Below, piece after piece: positions 1 to 5,062 of a stretch of DNA of 5,221 nt. Each line of letters starts with the position of its first letter. Position 1 is the first letter of the stretch. Made by a program: the position numbers and the translations under genes. Location of the stretch: contig MHER01000130.1 of the NCBI GenBank assembly GCA_001805205.1, positions 1 to 5,221 of the forward strand, read 5' to 3'. The notes below the pieces were generated by a model, which did not search any database, was not told where the DNA came from, and saw only the letters and a list, made by a program, of their open reading frames with translations. This stretch comes from Nitrospirae bacterium RIFCSPLOW2_12_42_9 (GTDB lineage Bacteria; Nitrospirota; 9FT-COMBO-42-15; HDB-SIOI813).

Positions 1-1
1 T

Positions 2-355
2 CGCTATGCAAAAGACTTAAAAGAGGAAATAGGAAAAAAACTTCTTGAATACAAACAAGACCCGATAGTTTCAGTAATAGTTAAGGAGGTAAATAGTCAG
101 GCTGTTTTCGTAACCGGTGAGGTCATTAGACCAGGGAAATATCCGCTGAGAAGTGAGACATCAATAGTTCAGGCAATAACACTTGCAGGGGGATTTAGTC
201 AATGGGCTGACAAGGATAAGATCGTAGTAATCCGTAAAAGCCCATTGAAGCCGGAAGGGAACAGGATTGTTGTCAGATATTCTGATATTGTCTCCGGTAA
301 AAATATGAAAGCAAATATATTGCTTAAGGCAGGGGATACGATTATTGTACCCTGA
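2..355 (+). CDS. Wza-type polysaccharide export protein, C-terminal part (5' end outside window)
   Basis: The frame is open from the first bases and ends at TGA 353-355, giving the last 117 residues; the start lies to the left of the window. By family, this is an outer-membrane or periplasmic protein that forms the exit channel for extracellular or capsular polysaccharide. Residues 1-29 (DPIVSVIVKEV) look like the end of the Poly_export domain. Residues 30-78 match an SLBB (soluble ligand-binding beta-grasp) domain, with VFVTGEVIRPGKYPL, then the AITLAGGF turn and KIVVIR. The protein ends right after AGDTIIVP, the usual end of the short exporters, so it lacks the C-terminal membrane helix of E. 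coli Wza. It converges on the kinase/GumC-type gene set, its expected functional partners. The family call is strong; the symbol is withheld because only the C-terminus is visible. Confidence 0.9.
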   Translation, partial: RYAKDLKEEIGKKLLEYKQDPIVSVIVKEVNSQAVFVTGEVIRPGKYPLRSETSIVQAITLAGGFSQWADKDKIVVIRKSPLKPEGNRIVVRYSDIVSGKNMKANILLKAGDTIIVP

Positions 356-405
356 GAATGCACAGCGAGCACTAACCCAGCAGCTTGCTGCAGGCAGCTT
401 TAATA
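356..405. other. Convergent intergenic gap with weak dyads, possible bidirectional terminator
   Basis: This 50-bp spacer separates the stops of the + strand export gene (355) and the - strand kinase gene (406). It contains a short hairpin, CAGCA (378-382) pairing with TGCTG (386-390) around a 3-nt loop, and overlapping CTGC/GCAG dyads up to about 398. A convergent gap is where a shared terminator is expected. There is no clear T-run after the stem on either strand, so a Rho-independent terminator is only weakly supported. Confidence 0.25.
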
Positions 406-1209
406 CTAATAACTGTACTTCGCTCCGTAATAATATCTGGAATAATTCACATCCACATCATTAAGGACTGCGCCAATAACCTTTTCTGAGGGTATACCTG
501 AGAGTGCCTTTTTGATAATACTCCTCGGTGTCTTGCCAGCCCTTATTACAAGCAATATACCATCCACCAGTGCGGAGTATATGTTCATATCTACCATCGG
601 TATGATCGGTGGTGTATCAATAATAATATATTTAAACTGACCCCTTAGGGCATGTAATAACTCCTGCATCTTTGAAGAAGAAAGAAGCCTTGATGGGTTT
701 CCCATAGCCTTTCCTGCAAGGAGTACAGAAAGCCTCCCATCAAACAAATGTATAGAGGCAGTATCAAAATTAATCCGTCCCTCAAGTACATCTGAGAGAC
801 CAAATCCAGGTGAACGATTAATATATTCATGAAGGTTAGGATTCTTCAGATCCCCTTCTATAAGAAGGACCTTCTCATCAAAGTCTTTTGCCATGGCAAT
901 TGCAAGATTAACAGATGTAAACGATTTTCCTTCTGCCTTTATCGCACTTGATATGGCAAGTGTGTATGAACTCCTGTCCTGGACGAGCTGTAATATACGT
1001 GTACATAGAATCCTGTATTGTTCGGCTGAAAGAGAATAAGGCTCTCTTAATGTAACCAGACGAATATCAACAAGATTTTCAATTAATCTGCCTTCCTGTC
1101 CAACCTGAAGAGATTGAATACTATCATCAACAGGGACAAGCATGGTATCTTTACCATTACTCCTCTTTCGCTTCAGCCATCCCTTTTGCATGAAATCGAA
1201 TATCTTCAT
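406..1209 (-). CDS. Stand-alone bacterial tyrosine kinase (CpsD/CapB/Wzc-C type) of the polysaccharide co-polymerase
   Basis: This cytoplasmic P-loop kinase of 267 residues is expected to autophosphorylate on C-terminal tyrosines and, with the adjacent GumC/Wzz-type protein, to control polysaccharide assembly. Start: the frame reaches a TTG at 1218, but AAGGA lies directly against that codon. The same AAGGA sits 9 nt before ATG 1209, so ATG is chosen. Visible motifs are an oligomerisation-type helix, SAEQYRILCTRI (61-72, a partial EX2RX2R with C69 at the last Arg); Walker A KAEGKS (91-96, K95), with Ala where PGEGKS has Gly; Walker A' VLLIEGD (114-120), with Glu118 in place of the usual first Asp and Asp120 kept; and Walker B YIIIDTPP (194-201, D198). 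Six tyrosines fall in the last 12 residues (256, 259, 260, 261, 265, 267). There is no membrane segment, so this is the split kinase arrangement. It is the last gene of the - strand set and starts 12 nt after the gumC-like stop. It resembles exosortase-associated tyrosine autokinases, but that subfamily is not certain. Confidence 0.92.
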   Translation of the reverse strand: MKIFDFMQKGWLKRKRSNGKDTMLVPVDDSIQSLQVGQEGRLIENLVDIRLVTLREPYSLSAEQYRILCTRILQLVQDRSSYTLAISSAIKAEGKSFTSVNLAIAMAKDFDEKVLLIEGDLKNPNLHEYINRSPGFGLSDVLEGRINFDTASIHLFDGRLSVLLAGKAMGNPSRLLSSSKMQELLHALRGQFKYIIIDTPPIIPMVDMNIYSALVDGILLVIRAGKTPRSIIKKALSGIPSEKVIGAVLNDVDVNYSRYYYGAKYSY

Positions 1210-1221
1210 TGCACTCAATCC

Positions 1222-2673
1222 TTATCGTCCAATCCTGATTCGGGGTACAGTCGCAAGGACCGGAAGCCCGGTTGTGGCATAAATATCTTCAGGTTTACGG
1301 AATGAGCCATCTATATATTCTATCAGGTATGCAAGTCCGCCCCCGGTGCCAAGTCCGATTAATATACCTATAAGGATTATCTTCCTCGGATCAGGTTTGA
1401 AGGGCTTAAGAGGCAGATTTGCAGGATCAAGTATCCTGAATTGCTCACCCTTTTGTCTCTTCTCGAGATTCTCTGCCAGTTGTGCATCGAGTTTTTTATT
1501 CAAAAGATTCTGATAATTGATCCTTGAATTCTCATAATCCCTCATAATGGACGCCATCTGCTGTTCCCTCTCAGGAATCCGTTCTACACGGCTCTGAAAT
1601 GCTGCAATATTCTTCATTATCTCCTTCTGCTTCTCTCTCAGGCCTTTTACCTCGGTATTGACTCCAATTTGTTGATTTGACAGGGATATATACAGAGGAT
1701 TATCACTCATTACCGGTGATCTTACAGCATTGGCAGCATCCTTTCCTGATGATTGTCCTTTCTTTAATTCACTCTCTGTCTCTGCAATCTCATTTTTCAG
1801 TCTTATAATATCAGGATATTTTTCAGTATATACGGATTTCATCTGGGATAATTCTGCCTGTAGTGCAATAAGCCTTGTTCTTAAGGGGTCTGCTTGTATA
1901 GCAGTACGTGAACCTGTTGCAATAATTACGCTTGAATTTAAATCAGCAAGCTGTTTCTCAAGTATTATCTTTCTCTCTTCTGCTCCCCTCAGGGAATCGT
2001 TGGTCGTCTGGAGTTCCAGTTGGAGACGGTCAAGGGTCCTTAGATTTGCCTCGAGCTGAGAAGGCAGCTCACCCATGTATCTCTCTTTGAATGCCTTTAT
2101 CAGGGTCTCCTGACCCTCTAGCCCCTTTTTCAGATCCTGCAGTTGTGAATCAAGGAACTCTGTAGTACCTATTGCCTGCTGTTCACGGACCTTGAGATTC
2201 TCTTCTATAAAAAGGGAGGCAAGCCGGCCGGCTACATGCATTACTATCTCAGGGTTATTACCAATATAAGAAATGGTAAATGAAGATAAATCTTCTCTTT
2301 TAGTATCTCCCTTAACCTCCACCTCTACATTCTTTCTCATAATCTCTACGAGCTCATCAGAGGTGAGCCTATTTCTCAGATCATTATAAAGGCCAAACTC
2401 ATTTATTATGGACTCAAGCCTGGTCCTGCTCATAACCTGTTGTGTTATAGTACTGAGCCGGTCCGCAACATCTGCAGTTATTGTTGGCTTAACATAAGCC
2501 TCAGGAACCTTCTGCCGCTCCACCAGGATCAATGTGATTGATTTGTACTGGTATGGGATAAATATAAAGGCCAGAACAATCCCGAGGATTGAAATGACGA
2601 ATGGGATAATGATAAACCATTTACGCCGGAGGATAATCTCTATATAATCTTCAATCTGTATTTGTTTTTCCAC
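1222..2673 (-). CDS. GumC/Wzz-type polysaccharide chain-length determinant (membrane co-polymerase)
   Basis: This inner-membrane protein of 483 residues is expected to set polymer length and link the polymerase to the outer-membrane exporter. The N-terminal Wzz domain (about 4-95) holds TM1 (about 19-40, after RRKW). A long periplasmic region predicted to be helical and coiled-coil covers about 175-305 and 335-410, rich in Leu, Glu, Gln and Lys heptad-like stretches. A GNVR-type segment (about 362-425) includes RIPEREQQM, then DPANLPLKPFKPDPRK just before TM2 (about 431-451, with a GxGxGGG stretch). The cytoplasmic tail is only about 32 residues (PEDIYATTGLPVLATVPRI), so the kinase domain of Wzc-type fusions is absent and is supplied by the next gene. 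The start is GTG at 2673, only 2 nt after the stop of the upstream GGDEF gene and without a good Shine-Dalgarno, which suggests translational coupling. The length and domain order are normal for GumC-type proteins, and the gene looks intact. Confidence 0.93.
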   Translation of the reverse strand: MEKQIQIEDYIEIILRRKWFIIIPFVISILGIVLAFIFIPYQYKSITLILVERQKVPEAYVKPTITADVADRLSTITQQVMSRTRLESIINEFGLYNDLRNRLTSDELVEIMRKNVEVEVKGDTKREDLSSFTISYIGNNPEIVMHVAGRLASLFIEENLKVREQQAIGTTEFLDSQLQDLKKGLEGQETLIKAFKERYMGELPSQLEANLRTLDRLQLELQTTNDSLRGAEERKIILEKQLADLNSSVIIATGSRTAIQADPLRTRLIALQAELSQMKSVYTEKYPDIIRLKNEIAETESELKKGQSSGKDAANAVRSPVMSDNPLYISLSNQQIGVNTEVKGLREKQKEIMKNIAAFQSRVERIPEREQQMASIMRDYENSRINYQNLLNKKLDAQLAENLEKRQKGEQFRILDPANLPLKPFKPDPRKIILIGILIGLGTGGGLAYLIEYIDGSFRKPEDIYATTGLPVLATVPRIRIGR

Positions 2674-2675
2674 TT

Positions 2676-3299
2676 TTAGCCAGGCAGGCAGATCTTATTC
2701 CCTCCCCCTTCCTTTGCAATATTAAGTGCAACTTCTGCCTTATGTATCAGGGTCTCAAGATCACTCGCATGGGTGGGAAAACAGGCAACCCCTATACTTG
2801 TGGTAAACATTACTTCATGGCCATCCACCCTGAAGGCATATTGTTCAATACGTTCCCGCACCCTTTCCCCCACTTTGAATGACGCCTGAAAATCTGCCTG
2901 ATCGAGTATTATAAAAAATCTGTCATGTCCTATGCGGCCGATTATGTCAGTCCCTCTTATCTCCTCTCTCATCAGAAATGATAATCTCTTCAGAAGTGTA
3001 TCTTCCTCAGACTGATTCAGGTCTTTAGGAATAGTGTCCCTCTGGAGTATCATCAAAGAAAAAAAGTAAAGATACCTGACAGCCTTCTTTACTTCAAGGT
3101 CGAGGAGATACTCAAAAAAATCCCTCTGTAGGGTTTGTGTTACCCTGTCAAACATTAGCCGCCCTTTATAATTTAAAAGGTCATTTAGGTTCTTTGATGT
3201 CATATTCAAGATTGCGTTTTCAGTCTTCATTAATGAAAGATGCAATAACAATGCCATGAATGTCATTGGATAATATGTCTTACCAACAATATGGTCCAT
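2676..3299 (-). CDS. Degenerate GGDEF-domain protein, likely c-di-GMP binding rather than cyclase
   Basis: The protein is 207 residues if it starts at ATG 3299, the first ATG in frame. The frame stays open upstream to a TTG at 3389, but that part is read through the palindromic repeat and is probably not real protein. No good Shine-Dalgarno precedes ATG 3299; ATGs at 3266 and 3257 are alternatives. Residues 1-57 match no family I recognise and are hydrophobic around 10-25. Residues about 58-205 have GGDEF-domain fold landmarks: RDFFEYLLDLEVKKAVRY (59-76), RERIEQYAF (148-156), TTSIGVACFP (166-175), then the HKAEVALNIAKEGGGNKI end (186-203). The signature is GHDRF (124-128) instead of GG[D/E]EF. 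The metal-binding Asp region reads MILQRD, so cyclase activity is unlikely. The RGTD motif (115-118) lies exactly five residues before it, the position of the RxxD inhibitory site that binds c-di-GMP. Its place between the regulator and the gumC-like gene, 2 nt from the latter, suggests allosteric control of polysaccharide production. Confidence 0.8.
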   Translation of the reverse strand: MDHIVGKTYYPMTFMALLLHLSLMKTENAILNMTSKNLNDLLNYKGRLMFDRVTQTLQRDFFEYLLDLEVKKAVRYLYFFSLMILQRDTIPKDLNQSEEDTLLKRLSFLMREEIRGTDIIGRIGHDRFFIILDQADFQASFKVGERVRERIEQYAFRVDGHEVMFTTSIGVACFPTHASDLETLIHKAEVALNIAKEGGGNKICLPG

Positions 3300-3344
3300 A
3301 TTTAAACCGTGACTGAGATACGGTATAGATGTTAATGCTTTGAA

Positions 3345-3416
3345 GGGAGAGGGGTCAGGTCTTGTATTTTGACAATTGTCAAAATACAAGACCTGACCCC
3401 TCTTGACCCCTCTCCC
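3345..3416. repeat. Large inverted repeat with 56-bp perfect palindrome; REP/MITE-like dispersed element
   Basis: Positions 3348-3375 and 3376-3403 are exact reverse complements with no spacer, making a 56-bp perfect palindrome centred on GACAATTGTC. The decamer TGACCCCTCT at 3394-3403 is repeated at once at 3404-3413. After skipping one copy, the outer arm pairs again: GGGAGAGGGGTCA at 3345-3357 with its complement at 3404-3416. The core, which reads CAAGACCTGACCCC, resembles dispersed palindromic repeats I recall from environmental bacterial genomes, where similar units sit near REP-associated (IS200-like Y1) transposase genes. That likeness is from memory and untested. No transposase is in the window. 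The repeat could also act as a transcript-stabilising or attenuating hairpin between the two genes. Confidence 0.85.
3394..3413. repeat. 10-bp perfect tandem duplication in the right arm of the palindrome
   Basis: TGACCCCTCT occurs twice head to tail (3394-3403 and 3404-3413). The left arm has only one matching copy, so the duplication breaks the symmetry of the large inverted repeat. Replication slippage at the hairpin base is the simplest explanation; an element boundary or target duplication is another. Confidence 0.85.
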
Positions 3417-3452
3417 GTTCAGATAACTCTGTGTAGATGGCTTACTAAAGTA

Positions 3453-3466
3453 GGAAAATATTTTCC
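3453..3466. repeat. 14-bp AT-centred perfect palindrome, possible operator or weak hairpin
   Basis: GGAAAATATTTTCC is a perfect dyad starting 5 bp beyond the regulator stop codon. On the + strand it is followed by ATTTTTTATT, so it resembles a short terminator for that direction, but no + strand gene ends here. On the - strand it lies just after the regulator gene and could be a weak 3' hairpin or a protein-binding site. Function is unproven. Confidence 0.4.
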
Positions 3467-3471
3467 ATTTT

Positions 3472-4875
3472 TTATTCTAAGAGGTTATATTGTCTCATCT
3501 TATAAAATAGTGTCTTATAACTTATAGAAAGAAACTCTGCTGCCTTCCTCTTATTCCATCTGCATGCTATCAGGGCCTTTCTTATTGCCTCCTCTTCAGC
3601 CTTTTGCACAGCCTCCTTTGCAATCTCCCGGAGACTGCACGGTTTGACTGTTGTATCCGCATCTTTATTTTCTGTTTTTTTCTCTATATGAGCAGTATCT
3701 GTAATACTTACCTGTGCTGCCTGACCACCTATATCGACCTTCTCACTGCCAAGCACGATTATCCTCTTTACTACATTTTCAAGTTCCCTGACATTTCCTG
3801 GCCAATTATGTGCCATAAACTTTTCCATTGTCTCATTTGAAAGTGAAGAATATAGTTTATTGTACAGATTGTAATATTTACGTAAGAATGCCTCTGTAAG
3901 TACAGGGATATCCTCCCTCCTGTCCCTGAGAGAGGGCATGGTGATACCAACTACATTCAGCCTGTAGAAAAGATCCTCTCTGAATGTCCCTGATGCAACA
4001 CCCCGTTCAAGATTCTTGTTTGTAGCTGCAATGACCCTTACATCAACCTTTACCTCCTTACCGCCTATCTTTGAAAACTCCCCGTCCTGTAATACCTGAA
4101 GAAGCTTTACCTGAAGAGACTGCGGGACATCACCAATCTCATCAAGAAAAATTATGCCGCCATTTGCAAACTCAAACTTCCCTGGTTTGTTTCTGTGGGC
4201 TCCTGTAAAAGCGCCCTTCTCATAACCAAAAAGCTCACTTTCAAGAAGGCCTTCCGGTATTGCTGCACACATGACCTTGACAAATGGTTTGTTTCTTCTT
4301 TTCGAACACCGGAAAAGCGCCTGTGCCGCAAGCTCCTTACCTGTGCCACTCTCACCACGCAACAGGACTGTTACCTCTGGTTCAGCAACCCGTTTAATAA
4401 TGCTCTTTACCTCTGTAATACGTTTGCTCCGGCCCAGGATCAAACCATCTATGTAGTCAGTATCCGGATCATTAATTTCAGCATCTTTTACGCCTCTGAC
4501 CATTAAATTGTCATTGTCTTTTTTAATATGCCGTGTTATCTTATCTCGTAATTCTACATAGTTTAGCGGTATCCTGATCATGCCGTCTATAACATCAGTA
4601 GGGTTATCATCATGCCCTATTAATGAGGTGAGAAGAAGAATAGATATGTCTCTGCTAATATCTTTGATCTTTGATGCAAGCTCACTCCATTTTGTTCCCT
4701 GGGGATTTGAATCTATTATTACAAGCTCCGGCGAACAATCACATACAATCTTAAAACCCTCATCATATTTTTGTGCAGATATTACATTAAACCCGAAATT
4801 TTCAATAAGGGTCTTTAAATAGTTATTCTGTACAGGATCAGAGATGATAAGGAGGATACTTGATTTATTATTCAC
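3472..4875 (-). CDS. Sigma-54-dependent transcriptional activator with degenerate receiver domain (NtrC/PrsR-like)
   Basis: This cytoplasmic enhancer-binding regulator of 467 residues should use ATP to open sigma-54 promoters. Residues 1-120 have a receiver fold with D55 (LVIID) and T83 kept. The acidic pair is reduced to S12-D13, and the conserved Lys before the Pro of the usual KP motif is replaced (MIRIPL, I102-P103). The AAA+ domain (about 146-375) is complete: Walker A GESGTGKE (174-181), GAFTGA loop (221-226) for sigma-54 contact, Walker B IIFLDE (241-246), arginine-finger segment [11 protein letters not shown] (298-308) and WPGNVREL (358-365). A polar linker (about 383-412) leads to a Fis-type helix-turn-helix (about 430-464, with [18 protein letters not shown]). 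The start is GTG 4875, with AAAGGTGA at 4883-4890 about 7 nt upstream, a good Shine-Dalgarno. It is the first gene of the - strand set. It resembles PrsR of exosortase systems, but general NtrC-family membership is all that is certain. No partner histidine kinase is visible. Confidence 0.93.
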   Translation of the reverse strand: MNNKSSILLIISDPVQNNYLKTLIENFGFNVISAQKYDEGFKIVCDCSPELVIIDSNPQGTKWSELASKIKDISRDISILLLTSLIGHDDNPTDVIDGMIRIPLNYVELRDKITRHIKKDNDNLMVRGVKDAEINDPDTDYIDGLILGRSKRITEVKSIIKRVAEPEVTVLLRGESGTGKELAAQALFRCSKRRNKPFVKVMCAAIPEGLLESELFGYEKGAFTGAHRNKPGKFEFANGGIIFLDEIGDVPQSLQVKLLQVLQDGEFSKIGGKEVKVDVRVIAATNKNLERGVASGTFREDLFYRLNVVGITMPSLRDRREDIPVLTEAFLRKYYNLYNKLYSSLSNETMEKFMAHNWPGNVRELENVVKRIIVLGSEKVDIGGQAAQVSITDTAHIEKKTENKDADTTVKPCSLREIAKEAVQKAEEEAIRKALIACRWNKRKAAEFLSISYKTLFYKMRQYNLLE

Positions 4876-4895
4876 TCGAAAATCACCTTTAAAAT

Positions 4896-4927
4896 CCCCC
4901 CTTCTCCCCCTTTTCTACGGGGGGGGG
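4896..4927. repeat. C-run/G-run inverted repeat in the regulator leader
   Basis: Runs of six C (4896-4901) and five C (4906-4910) face a run of nine G (4919-4927) across a short TTTTCTAC loop, so either C-run can pair with the G-run. The flanks AAAAT and AATT add partial complementarity. On the - strand transcript the hairpin lies just upstream of the regulator Shine-Dalgarno (4883-4890) and could affect its translation. Similar C-rich/G-rich short repeats are scattered in many environmental genomes, from general recollection, so it may simply be a dispersed element. Confidence 0.55.
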
Positions 4928-4955
4928 AATTATCAACCACATATTGGGAATTCTT

Positions 4956-4968
4956 TTTCTCAGAGAAA
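4956..4968. promoter_or_regulatory. 13-bp dyad, candidate operator overlapping the + strand -35 box
   Basis: TTTCTCAGAGAAA is a perfect dyad with 6-bp arms around one central base. It overlaps the -35 box of the candidate lipoprotein promoter and would lie in the leader of the regulator transcript. A regulator-binding site is possible, but the dyad is short and no second copy was seen. Confidence 0.3.
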
Positions 4969-4985
4969 GTTTTTACATATATAAT
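4957..4985 (+). promoter_or_regulatory. Candidate sigma-70 promoter for the TPR lipoprotein gene
   Basis: TTCTCA (4957-4962, 4 of 6 to consensus) is followed after 17 bp by a perfect TATAAT (4980-4985). The expected start is near 4992, giving a leader of about 71 nt to ATG 5063. The region is AT-rich, so chance -10 matches are common; the correct spacing raises the likelihood. Confidence 0.45.
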
Positions 4986-5004
4986 AACTTTGTTTACCAT
5001 ACAT

Positions 5005-5032
5005 ATTTTAAATAAATTATTTAACAAGTCAA
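5005..5032 (-). promoter_or_regulatory. Candidate sigma-70 promoter for the regulator and downstream polysaccharide genes
   Basis: On the - strand, TTGACT (5027-5032, 5 of 6 to consensus) and TAAAAT (5005-5010, 5 of 6) are separated by 16 bp. An overlapping second TTGACT lies at 5032-5037. The expected start is near 4998, so the regulator leader would be about 120 nt and include the C/G hairpin. It faces the + strand candidate promoter. Confidence 0.45.
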
Positions 5033-5052
5033 GTCAATTAAATAACTAACGC

Positions 5053-5058
5053 AGGAGG
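5053..5058 (+). promoter_or_regulatory. Shine-Dalgarno of the TPR lipoprotein gene
   Basis: AGGAGG lies 4 nt before ATG 5063, a strong match at a slightly short spacing. It fixes this ATG as the start. Confidence 0.75.
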
Positions 5059-5062
5059 CCTG

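Larger units (their letters stand above)
3300..3471. other. 172-bp gap between regulator and GGDEF gene, carrying the palindromic repeat
   Basis: On the - strand this spacer follows the regulator stop codon and precedes the GGDEF gene start. It holds a 14-bp perfect palindrome near the regulator end (3453-3466) and the large inverted repeat (3345-3416). On the - strand a TTGACA occurs inside the repeat, but no matching -10 box sits 16-18 nt downstream. I found no -24/-12 sigma-54 element (TGGCAC-N5-TTGC) on either strand. Whether the three downstream genes are co-transcribed with the regulator or have their own promoter here cannot be settled from the sequence. Confidence 0.5.
4876..5062. promoter_or_regulatory. 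Divergent intergenic control region
   Basis: This 187-bp AT-rich region lies between the regulator (- strand) and the TPR lipoprotein gene (+ strand). From left to right it holds the regulator Shine-Dalgarno, a C-run/G-run hairpin, a 13-bp dyad, and candidate + and - strand sigma-70 promoters whose predicted start sites nearly coincide. The lipoprotein Shine-Dalgarno is at the right end. No convincing sigma-54 promoter was found, so autoregulation by the neighbouring activator is not supported by sequence. Confidence 0.6.

Noticed and set aside
84..95. Shine-Dalgarno-like AAGGAGG within the export gene
   Set aside because: It is internal to a conserved coding frame and no start codon follows at suitable spacing. 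It encodes the VKEV stretch.
1207..1218. TTG start at 1218 for the kinase gene
   Set aside because: The AAGGA ribosome-binding sequence abuts this TTG, leaving no spacing. It is well placed (9 nt) for ATG 1209, which was used instead.
3365..3385. TTGACA inside the palindrome as a promoter -35 box for the GGDEF gene
   Set aside because: TTGACA appears on both strands because of the symmetry, but there is no acceptable -10 box 16-18 bp downstream on the - strand.
3345..3416. Palindrome as a CRISPR unit or classical Rho-independent terminator
   Set aside because: There is a single copy without spacers, so it is not a CRISPR. No T-run follows the stem on either strand, so a classical terminator is not supported, although a strong hairpin would form.
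4195..4506. Open + strand frame of 103 codons opposite the sigma-54 regulator
   Set aside because: It lies wholly antisense to the strongly conserved AAA+ domain, has no Shine-Dalgarno and shows no recognisable motif. It is a shadow frame, as are the other short frames at 645-830, 1114-1305, 1730-2059, 3604-3840, 4152-4358, 4271-4456 and 4580-4822.
4876..5062. Riboswitch (for example a c-di-GMP sensing one) in the divergent region
   Set aside because: Only a C/G-run hairpin and a 13-bp dyad were found; no recognisable riboswitch core motif is present.
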